A stretch of 64,000 nt of DNA from Zoogloea sp. LCSB751 (lineage in GTDB: Bacteria > Pseudomonadota > Gammaproteobacteria > Burkholderiales > Rhodocyclaceae). The notes below the pieces were generated by a model, which searched no databases, had not been told where the DNA came from, and was given only the letters and a program-made list of their open reading frames with translations. The stretch is from contig NZ_MWUM01000028.1 in assembly GCF_002028455.1 (NCBI RefSeq), positions 1 to 64,000 of the forward strand, in the 5' to 3' direction. Within the stretch, counting starts at the first letter, position 1. Each line of letters opens with the position of its first letter. The translations under genes and the position numbers were made by a program. Positions 1 to 6,256 of the stretch are shown here, in pieces.

Positions 1-86
1 GCCGTCGCGGCATGGTCGGTGGCCAGGAGGACATGATCGAGGATACGGCCATCACTATGGCCCGCGAGCGGGGGCTGGCAGCATGA
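1..86 (+). CDS. dmpG: 4-hydroxy-2-oxovalerate aldolase, C-terminal end (partial)
   Basis: Only the last 27 codons are in the window, read from base 3 to the TGA at 84-86. They contain RRGMVGGQEDMIEDTA, which closely matches the C-terminus of DmpG/MhpE-type aldolases (the Pseudomonas DmpG tail carries GRRRMVGGQEDMI). This enzyme cleaves 4-hydroxy-2-oxovalerate to pyruvate and acetaldehyde in catechol meta-cleavage, usually in a channelled complex with acylating acetaldehyde dehydrogenase (DmpF). Its stop overlaps the dmpH start (ATGA), so the two genes are translationally coupled and the window begins inside the operon. The identification rests on a short tail plus the exact dmpG-dmpH-dmpI order. 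Confidence 0.85.
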   Translation, partial: RRGMVGGQEDMIEDTAITMARERGLAA

Positions 87-871
87 AACTCGATACCAAG
101 ACCATCGCCCAGTTGGCCGAACACCTGGAGACCTGCCAGCTGGAAGCCCGCGACACGCCGAAGATCACTGACCAGCATCCGGACATGGACTGGGACGATG
201 CCTACGCGATCCAGCGGGAAATCCTCCGCCGCAAGCTCGGGCGCGGCCGCCGCGTGATCGGCCTGAAGGCAGGCCTGACCTCCCACGCCAAGATGAAGCA
301 AATGGGCGTCACCAGCCCGGTGTTCGGCTTCATGACCGACGACTACGTGGTGCCGGACTGCGGCGAGGTGAAAGTTGCCGAGCTGATCCACCCGAAGGTC
401 GAGCCGGAAATCGCTTTCGTGCTCAAGCACCCTCTGCGCGGCCCGGGTTGCCATGTGGGCGCCGTGCTGGCGGCCACCGAATACCTCCTGCCGGGCGTCG
501 AGGTCATCGACAGCCGCTATCGCGACTTCAAGTTCGACCTGAAGAGCGTGATCGCCGACAACACCTCGGCCAGTCGCTTCGTCGTCGGTGGGGTGCCCAC
601 CGCTGCAGCCGGCATCGACCTGACCACCCTCGGCGTGGTCATGGAGAAGAACGGCGAACCGGTCGCCATGGGCGTCGGCGCTGCGGTGCTGGGCAACCCG
701 GCCTCCGCCGTAGCCATGCTCGCCAACCATCTGGCGAGCCACGGCGAAGAAATCCCGGCGGGCGCCGTCGTGCTCTCCGGCGGCATCACGGAAGCCGTGG
801 CCGTGGCAGCGGGAGACACCGTCACGTTGCGGGTCCATGGCATGGGCGCCACGACCCTGCGCTTCGTTTGA
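83..871 (+). CDS. dmpH: 4-oxalocrotonate decarboxylase (2-oxo-3-hexenedioate decarboxylase)
   Basis: This 262-residue protein belongs to the DmpH/XylI family and is of normal length. It decarboxylates 2-oxo-3-hexenedioate (4-oxalocrotonate) to 2-hydroxypenta-2,4-dienoate in the dehydrogenative branch of catechol meta-cleavage. Family signatures include GLKAGLTSHAKMKQMGV (about 64-80), IHPKVEPEIAF with its metal-ligand acidic residues (about 107-117), EVIDSRYRDFKFD (about 140-152) and GAAVLGNPASAVAMLAN. The related hydratase DmpE is the main alternative. The closer match to DmpH and the position between dmpG and dmpI favour the decarboxylase. The start overlaps the dmpG stop by ATGA. Confidence 0.93.
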   Translation: MKLDTKTIAQLAEHLETCQLEARDTPKITDQHPDMDWDDAYAIQREILRRKLGRGRRVIGLKAGLTSHAKMKQMGVTSPVFGFMTDDYVVPDCGEVKVAELIHPKVEPEIAFVLKHPLRGPGCHVGAVLAATEYLLPGVEVIDSRYRDFKFDLKSVIADNTSASRFVVGGVPTAAAGIDLTTLGVVMEKNGEPVAMGVGAAVLGNPASAVAMLANHLASHGEEIPAGAVVLSGGITEAVAVAAGDTVTLRVHGMGATTLRFV

Positions 872-900
872 TCCCCCCCACCGAGAAAAGGAAAACAGCA

Positions 901-1092
901 ATGCCGTTCGCACAAATCTACATGATCGAAGGCCGCAACGAAGAGCAGAAGCGGGCCGTCATCGAGAAGGTCAGCCAGGCGCTGGTGGAAGCCACCGGTG
1001 CGCCAAAGGAGGCGATCCGCGTCTGGATCTCGGAAGTGCCCAAGACCAACTGGGGCATCGCCGGGCAGACGGCGAAGGACCTGGGGCGCTGA
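901..1092 (+). CDS. dmpI: 4-oxalocrotonate tautomerase
   Basis: This 63-codon gene encodes a 62-residue mature enzyme after loss of the initiator Met. It ketonises 2-hydroxymuconate to 2-oxo-3-hexenedioate. The catalytic Pro-1 follows the start Met directly, and Arg-11 and Arg-39 (mature numbering) are conserved. Position 50, a hydrophobic active-site Phe in the well-studied DmpI/XylH enzymes, is Trp here. An AAAGGAAAA ribosome-binding site lies just upstream. It follows dmpH by 29 bp, as in dmp and xyl operons. The call is firm because the length, catalytic residues and context agree. Confidence 0.93.
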   Translation: MPFAQIYMIEGRNEEQKRAVIEKVSQALVEATGAPKEAIRVWISEVPKTNWGIAGQTAKDLGR

Positions 1093-1117
1093 ACCCGCGC
1101 TCCCCGGACCACAACAA

Positions 1118-1143
1118 TGTGGCGGCCCTCCCCGGCCGCCACA
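1118..1143 (+). other. intercistronic hairpin between dmpI and the ferredoxin gene
   Basis: A perfect 10-bp inverted repeat (arms 1118-1127 and 1134-1143, 6-nt loop) lies 26 bp after the dmpI stop. It has no following T-run, so it does not look like an intrinsic terminator. A stem here could protect the 3' end of the upstream mRNA or lower expression of the ferredoxin gene. That role is inference. Confidence 0.5.
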
Positions 1144-1242
1144 TGAACATCCGGCGTCGGGCTCCTGCAGCCCCCACACGCCGGCGACGGGAAAGGCTCC
1201 ACCAAGAAGAGCGTCCCGGCAACGATCCAGACGGAGGAGACC

Positions 1243-1572
1243 ATGGCGGCACGCCATTCGATTCATCTCGCCAATACCCACGAGCGCTACACCTGCGCCG
1301 AGAGTCAGGACATCCTGCGGGCCATGGAAGTCCTCGGCCGCAAGGGCATCCCTGTCGGCTGCCGCGGCGGCGGATGCGGCATCTGCAAGGTGCGCATCAC
1401 CCACGGCCCGTATGAGATCAGGAAGATGAGCCGGGCCTTCGTCAGTGAATGCGACGAGGACTCCGGCGTCGTCCTCGCCTGCCGCGTCTTTCCGCGTGGC
1501 GACCTGCACCTGGATGCACTGGATGTGCTCGCACGTTGCGTCGAGCGCAAGGCGAAGATCGGCGCACCGTAA
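1243..1572 (+). CDS. plant-type [2Fe-2S] ferredoxin (DmpQ/XylT-like)
   Basis: This 109-residue ferredoxin has the cysteine pattern of chloroplast-type [2Fe-2S] proteins: Cys40-X4-Cys45-X2-Cys48-X31-Cys80, with the loop GCRGGGCGICK. In phenol and toluene meta operons, XylT/DmpQ ferredoxins re-reduce the oxidatively inactivated Fe(III) of catechol 2,3-dioxygenase. Placement directly after dmpI supports the same job here. dmpQ is normally upstream of the dioxygenase gene, so the trailing position is unusual. A GGAGGAGA ribosome-binding site (1233-1240) fixes the ATG at 1243. A role as electron donor to a ring oxygenase is the alternative. Confidence 0.85.
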   Translation: MAARHSIHLANTHERYTCAESQDILRAMEVLGRKGIPVGCRGGGCGICKVRITHGPYEIRKMSRAFVSECDEDSGVVLACRVFPRGDLHLDALDVLARCVERKAKIGAP

Positions 1573-1630
1573 TAGACACCCGATTTCCGCTCCCCACGGC
1601 AACGTTCAGGTCTGCCGTGCGCGCAAAGGA

Positions 1631-1660
1631 AAAAGGCCCAAGCTTTCGCTTGGGCCTTTT
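1631..1660. terminator. bidirectional intrinsic terminator, ferredoxin gene / tRNA-Tyr
   Basis: A perfect 13-bp stem (1631-1643 with 1648-1660) encloses a TTTC loop. It is flanked by an A-run on the left and a T-run on the right, so it works on both strands. It ends the meta-cleavage operon on the plus strand and the tRNA-Tyr transcript on the minus strand. Confidence 0.9.
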
Positions 1661-1672
1661 TATGAATCTTTA

Positions 1673-1757
<85 letters not shown>

Positions 1758-1774
1758 ACGGGGTGCTACTGATT

Positions 1775-1809
1775 AAAAATGCCAGCAAGTCGGGCCTGTT
1801 GGCATTTTT
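1775..1809 (-). terminator. intrinsic terminator after tRNA-Ala
   Basis: A 13-bp stem (1775-1787 with 1797-1809, one G-T pair) has a 9-nt loop and A/T-rich outer pairs that supply the U-tract on the minus strand. It lies between the tRNA-Ala and tRNA-Tyr genes and probably limits read-through from one to the other. The symmetric A/T arms could also act on the plus strand. Confidence 0.75.
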
Positions 1810-1816
1810 TAAACCT

Positions 1817-1892
<76 letters not shown>

Positions 1893-1948
1893 ACGTGAAG
1901 CGCGCATTATAGCGAACTTGAGCGCAGATGCAAATGCTTAGCGTCCGT

Positions 1949-2929
1949 TCAGGTCTCGTCGTCTTCGCCTGAGCCCACCGCCGCACGCCCCAGGCGATCG
2001 GCCACCGCGGCCCATTCGGGCGCATCCGGCAAAGCTTCGACGAAGATGCGCACCGCTGGCGATTCGTCGAGACTACGCAGCGCAGCATACAGATCATGGC
2101 CGTAACCGGCCGGATCGGCGGGCGCGACAATCCAGGTCACGTCGGCCGGCAAACCTGCCGGTGCGGTACGGCGGGCGAGCACCGCATCCCCCGCACGAAC
2201 CCGGGCGGCAATGTCCTCTGCCGACACCAACTCCAGCGGCGTCCGCGGCGCGTAATGAGCCGCGAGGGCGCCGGAGACGCGCGGAGCCGCGTCAGGCTGG
2301 ACCTCCTCGCCGCGCAGGCGCGGACGGCGCCCGATGACACGGGCGATGTCATCCACGCCGATGGCGCCCGGACGCAGGATGACCGGCACGTCCCGCGACA
2401 GGTCGAGGATGGTGGATTCCAGGCCGACCTCGCAGGGTCCGCCGTCGAGGATCAGGGCGACGCGATCGCCCAGTTCCTGCCGTACGTGCTCGGCGGTGGT
2501 CGGGCTGATCCGTCCGAAACGGTTGGCCGACGGCGCAGCAATGCCGGAACCGAAGGCCCGCAGCAGTTCCAGCGCAACCGGATGATTGGGCACCCGCAGG
2601 CCAACGGTGTCCTGTCCGCCTGTAACCACATCGGGCACGCCCTCCTCCTTCTTCAGGATCAGGGTCAGCGGCCCGGGCCAGAAAGCGCGGGCCAGTGCGA
2701 TGGCTTCCTTCGGGATGTCCCGCGCCCAGGTGGTGAGCTGTTCCGCATCGGGCAGATGGACGATCAGCGGGTGGTCGGCCGGACGCCCCTTGGCGGCGAA
2801 GATCCGTGCCGCCGCATCGGGGTTCAGCGCGTCGGCGCCGAGGCCATAGACCGTCTCGGTCGGCAGGGCGACCAGTTCGCCCTGCCGCAGCAGTTCGACT
2901 GCGCGCCGGATATCGTCGCCCATCGCCAT
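1949..2929 (-). CDS. tsaC: L-threonylcarbamoyladenylate synthase (Sua5/YrdC/YwlC family)
   Basis: This 326-residue protein makes threonylcarbamoyl-AMP from threonine, bicarbonate and ATP for t6A37 modification of ANN-decoding tRNAs. The YrdC fold is marked by PTETVYGLG (23-31), KGRP (47-50), HPLIVH and the SANRFGRISPTT segment. At this length it is the long Sua5 form, with a C-terminal Sua5 domain beyond about residue 210, and not the short TsaC of about 190 residues. It is the last gene of folD-purE-purK-tsaC and starts 6 bp after purK. The start could be Met1 or Met3. A purine-operon link with tRNA modification is a known but unexplained gene-order habit in betaproteobacteria. Confidence 0.93.
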   Translation of the reverse strand: MAMGDDIRRAVELLRQGELVALPTETVYGLGADALNPDAAARIFAAKGRPADHPLIVHLPDAEQLTTWARDIPKEAIALARAFWPGPLTLILKKEEGVPDVVTGGQDTVGLRVPNHPVALELLRAFGSGIAAPSANRFGRISPTTAEHVRQELGDRVALILDGGPCEVGLESTILDLSRDVPVILRPGAIGVDDIARVIGRRPRLRGEEVQPDAAPRVSGALAAHYAPRTPLELVSAEDIAARVRAGDAVLARRTAPAGLPADVTWIVAPADPAGYGHDLYAALRSLDESPAVRIFVEALPDAPEWAAVADRLGRAAVGSGEDDET

Positions 2930-2935
2930 TGCTGC

Positions 2936-4090
2936 TTACTCGTCGCGGATGCCGATGGCCGCGCGGGCTGCCATGGCCTTGGCCAGCACCTCGGCGGGAT
3001 CGTCGCCGATCACCGTGAAGTGGCCCATCTTGCGGCCGTGGCGGGCGTGGTGCTTGGCGTACAGATGCAGGCGCAGGCCGGGCACGGCGTGCAGCAAGGC
3101 CCAGTCCGGCTCCCGGTAGCGGCCTTGCGGCGAACCGCCTTCGTACCACAGCTCGCCGAGCAGGTTCACCATCACCGATGCGCTGTGCTGACGCGCCTCG
3201 CCGAGGGGCAGGCCGCACAGGGCACGGACCTGCTGCTCGTACTGGCTGGTGACGCAGGCGTCGATGGTGTGGTGACCGCTGTTGTGCGGGCGCGGCGCCA
3301 TTTCGTTTACATAGAGCTCGCCACGGGACACGAAGAACTCCACCGCCAGGGTGCCGATGAAGCCCAGCCGCTCGGCGATGCGCTCGGCGTATTCCTGGGC
3401 CGAATCCCGCTGGCAGGCGGAGGTCCGCGCCGGCGCGATGGAGACGTCGAGGATGCCGCGGCTGTGCTGGTTCTCGACGGTCGGGAAGCATTTGACCTTG
3501 CCACTCTCGTCGCGAGCCAGCACTACCGACACTTCGTAGTCGAGGCTCAGCATGCGTTCCAGCACGCAGGGCTCGCCCTTGAACTGGCGGAAGGCGGCCA
3601 GCGCCTCGGCAGCATTGGCGACGCGGGCCTGGCCCTTGCCGTCATAGCCGAAGCGCGCCACCTTGAGGATTGCCGGATAAAGGCCGGCATCCGCCGCGGC
3701 GATGTCGGCTTCCGCCTGGATCACCGCGAACGGCCCGTGGGGCAGTCCGTTATCGCGCAGGAAGGATTTTTCCGCGATGCGGTTCTGACACACCGCCACC
3801 GCCGCCGCGCCGGGACGCACCGGCACGAACTTGGCCAGGTAATCGAGGGTCGCCGCCGGTACGTTCTCGAACTCGGTGGTCACCGCGGCGCAGGCTTCGG
3901 ACAGCTGGTCGAGAGCGGCGAAATCGTCGTAACCGGCCTGCAGGTGGCGGTCGGCGATCAGGCCGGCCGGGCTGTGGGGATCCGGGTCGAGGACCCACAC
4001 CTTGTAGCCCATCTCGTGGGCCGCTGCGACGAAGAAGCGGCCGAGCTGGCCGCCGCCGAGCATGCCGAGGGTGGCGGGCGGAAGAATCAT
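2936..4090 (-). CDS. purK: N5-carboxyaminoimidazole ribonucleotide synthase
   Basis: This 384-residue ATP-grasp enzyme converts AIR, ATP and bicarbonate to N5-CAIR in purine synthesis. The N-terminal dinucleotide-like motif GMLGGGQLGRF (9-19) is typical of PurK. The ATP-grasp region carries GYDGKGQ, and EFFVSRGELYVNEMAPRPHN supplies the metal/ATP-binding Glu, Asn and His residues. The length matches the family. It lies 18 bp downstream of purE, the enzyme that uses its product. Confidence 0.96.
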   Translation of the reverse strand: MILPPATLGMLGGGQLGRFFVAAAHEMGYKVWVLDPDPHSPAGLIADRHLQAGYDDFAALDQLSEACAAVTTEFENVPAATLDYLAKFVPVRPGAAAVAVCQNRIAEKSFLRDNGLPHGPFAVIQAEADIAAADAGLYPAILKVARFGYDGKGQARVANAAEALAAFRQFKGEPCVLERMLSLDYEVSVVLARDESGKVKCFPTVENQHSRGILDVSIAPARTSACQRDSAQEYAERIAERLGFIGTLAVEFFVSRGELYVNEMAPRPHNSGHHTIDACVTSQYEQQVRALCGLPLGEARQHSASVMVNLLGELWYEGGSPQGRYREPDWALLHAVPGLRLHLYAKHHARHGRKMGHFTVIGDDPAEVLAKAMAARAAIGIRDE

Positions 4091-4108
4091 CGTTTCAGTC
4101 CTGTGAAA

Positions 4109-4606
4109 TCAGACCGGATCGAGGGTCATCGCCAGCACGCTGGCGGTCTGTTCGGCGCGGAAGGCCTCGAGCTTGTCGGCCAAGGCTGCGTCGGTACCGG
4201 CCAGCAGCGCCACCGCGAACAGGCCCGCGTTGGCGGCACCCGCCTCGCCGATGGCGAAGGTGGCGACCGGGATGCCCTTCGGCATCTGCACGATGGACAG
4301 CAGCGAGTCCTTGCCGGACAGCGCCTTCGACTGCACCGGCACGCCCAGCACGGGCAGCGTCGTCTTGGCGGCGATCATGCCCGGCAGGTGGGCCGCACCG
4401 CCGGCACCGGCGATGATCGCCCGCAGGCCACGCACGCGGGCCTGCTCCGCGTACTCAAACATCAGGTCGGGGGTGCGGTGGGCTGAGACCACACGGGCCT
4501 CGAAGGGCACGCCGAAATCCTTCAGCACCTTGGCGGCGGCCTGCATGGTGGGCCAATCGGAATTGGAGCCCATGACGATGCCGATGACGGGTTGTTGCTC
4601 GCTCAT
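4109..4606 (-). CDS. purE: N5-carboxyaminoimidazole ribonucleotide mutase
   Basis: This 165-residue class I PurE moves the carboxyl group of N5-CAIR to C4 to give CAIR. The motifs MGSNSDWPTM (12-21) and SAHRTPD (41-47, catalytic His43) and the GAGGAAHLPGM segment are all present. Class I, dependent on PurK, is confirmed by the purK gene directly downstream. It starts 3 bp after the end of folD and is very likely co-transcribed with it. Confidence 0.97.
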   Translation of the reverse strand: MSEQQPVIGIVMGSNSDWPTMQAAAKVLKDFGVPFEARVVSAHRTPDLMFEYAEQARVRGLRAIIAGAGGAAHLPGMIAAKTTLPVLGVPVQSKALSGKDSLLSIVQMPKGIPVATFAIGEAGAANAGLFAVALLAGTDAALADKLEAFRAEQTASVLAMTLDPV

Positions 4607-4609
4607 TGT

Positions 4610-5479
4610 TCAGGCCTTCCGGGCTGCGCGGGTTGCCGACTCGACGGTGTTGGCGAGCAGCATGGTGATGGTCATGGGGCCGACGCCGCCGGGCACCGGG
4701 GTGATCGCGCCAGCCACGTCCTTGGCGGACTCGAAATCCACGTCGCCGCACAGCTTGCCCGCATCGGGGCCATCCTGCAGGCGGTTGATGCCCACGTCGA
4801 TGACGACCGCGCCGGGCTTGACCATGTCGCCTGTGACGAACTTCGGCTTGCCGATGGCAGCGACCAGGATGTCGGCGCGGCGGGTGTGGAAGTTCAGGTC
4901 ACGGGTGCCCGAGTGGCAAACGGTGACGGTGGCACCGGCAGCGGTGAGCAGCATCGCCATCGGCTTGCCGACGATGTTGGAGCGACCGATCACCACGGCT
5001 TCGGCGCCACGCAGCGGCACGTCGATGCTCTTCAGCATTTCCATCACGCCATTCGGCGTGCACGGCACGAAGGCTTCCTGGCCTTGGGACAGGCGGCCGA
5101 CGTTCTCGGCGTGGAAACCGTCCACGTCCTTCTCGACAGAAATGGCTTCGAGCACGGCCTTCTCATCGAAATGCTTGGGCAGCGGCAGCTGCACCAGGAT
5201 GCCGTGCACCGACGGGTCGGCGTTGAGCTCGGCGATCTTGCCCAGCACGTCGGCCGGCGCCGCATCCTGCGGGTATTCGAATTTGAGGGACTTGATGCCA
5301 GCCTTCTCGCAGCCGGCCACCTTGTTCCGGACGTACACGGCGGAGGCCGGATCGCCGCCCACCAGGATCACCGCGAGACAGGGCTGGGTGCCCTGGGCGG
5401 TCAGTTCAGCCGCCTTCGCGGCGAGTTCTCCGCGCAGTTTCGCGGAAAGCGCGTTGCCATCGATAATGCGAGCCGTCAT
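4610..5479 (-). CDS. folD: bifunctional methylene-THF dehydrogenase / methenyl-THF cyclohydrolase
   Basis: This 289-residue FolD interconverts 5,10-methylene-, methenyl- and 10-formyl-tetrahydrofolate, supplying formyl groups to purine synthesis. The YxxxK catalytic pair (Tyr49, Lys53) lies in AVYVRNKVAGC. HGILVQLPLP, GRSNIVGKP (NADP-binding) and the C-terminal PVPGGVGPMTI are clear. It heads the minus-strand operon folD-purE-purK-tsaC. A GAGGGG ribosome-binding site precedes the ATG at 5479. Grouping with purE and purK fits its role as one-carbon donor to the same pathway. Confidence 0.97.
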   Translation of the reverse strand: MTARIIDGNALSAKLRGELAAKAAELTAQGTQPCLAVILVGGDPASAVYVRNKVAGCEKAGIKSLKFEYPQDAAPADVLGKIAELNADPSVHGILVQLPLPKHFDEKAVLEAISVEKDVDGFHAENVGRLSQGQEAFVPCTPNGVMEMLKSIDVPLRGAEAVVIGRSNIVGKPMAMLLTAAGATVTVCHSGTRDLNFHTRRADILVAAIGKPKFVTGDMVKPGAVVIDVGINRLQDGPDAGKLCGDVDFESAKDVAGAITPVPGGVGPMTITMLLANTVESATRAARKA

Positions 5480-5623
5480 GCCGCTGCCCCTCAGGAAAAA
5501 CCCGTGAGTTTACCATGGCTTGCGCTGGGGGCGAATTTGGCTTTTGAATGAACGCGCAAAGCATCACGAGGGCTGAAAGCGTGCGCCCCCACAAAAGCAC
5601 GGCACCCTACCCCGCGTCGACGC

Positions 5624-6256
5624 TCAAGCCCGGTTCACCTCAATGGCCATAACGTTCTGCACCAGCTCCGCCAGGGACTGCGCCGCCATCTTTTCCATCA
5701 CGCGGGCGCGATGGACTTCGACGGTCTTGATGCTGATCCCCAGCACGTCGGCGATCTGCTTGTTGAGCTTGCCAGCGATGATCAGCTCGAGCACCTCGCG
5801 CTCCCGTTGGGTGAGCTGGTCGAGGCGGCGGGCCACCTCCGCATCCTGGCGGCGGCGGGCGCGGCTTTCCTGTTCCTTGGTCAGGCACTGGGTGACGAGG
5901 CGCAGCAGCTCGGCGTCATTGAAGGGCTTCTCGATGAAATCCACCGCGCCTTTCTTGAGGGCGGCCACCGCCATCGGCACGTCGCCATGGCCGGTGATGA
6001 AGATGATCGGCAGCGTGCAGTACTGGGCGCGCAGGCGCTCGTGCAACTCCAGGCCGCTCATGCCGGGCATGCGTACGTCGAGCAGCAGGCAGCCGTTGAA
6101 TTCGGGACGCCAGGCTTTCAGGAAGTCCTCGGCGGAAGCAAAGCCCTCGACCTTGAAGCCTTGCGACTCGAGCAGCCAGACGAGGGAGTCGCGCAGGGCT
6201 TCGTCGTCATCCACCAGGTAAATGATCTGTTCAGGCGTCGAGGCTGGCGGTTTCAC
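5624..6256 (-). CDS. FixJ-family response regulator (REC + LuxR HTH)
   Basis: This 210-residue regulator has an N-terminal receiver domain with acidic pocket D16-D18, phospho-acceptor Asp60 in LLLDVRMPGMSG and the conserved Lys of IEKPF. A NarL/LuxR helix-turn-helix follows (about 148-205, LTQREREVLELIIAGKLNKQIAD-type). The architecture is that of FixJ, StyR and TodT. Its gene overlaps the upstream PAS histidine kinase by 26 bp, so the kinase is almost certainly its partner. Its targets are unknown; the divergent LivK-like gene is an obvious candidate. It ends 144 bp before the folD start region. Confidence 0.92.
   Translation of the reverse strand: MKPPASTPEQIIYLVDDDEALRDSLVWLLESQGFKVEGFASAEDFLKAWRPEFNGCLLLDVRMPGMSGLELHERLRAQYCTLPIIFITGHGDVPMAVAALKKGAVDFIEKPFNDAELLRLVTQCLTKEQESRARRRQDAEVARRLDQLTQREREVLELIIAGKLNKQIADVLGISIKTVEVHRARVMEKMAAQSLAELVQNVMAIEVNRA

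Noticed and set aside
2096..4486. A 796-codon plus-strand frame opposite tsaC, purK and purE
   Set aside because: It spans three conserved antisense genes and has no recognisable domain.
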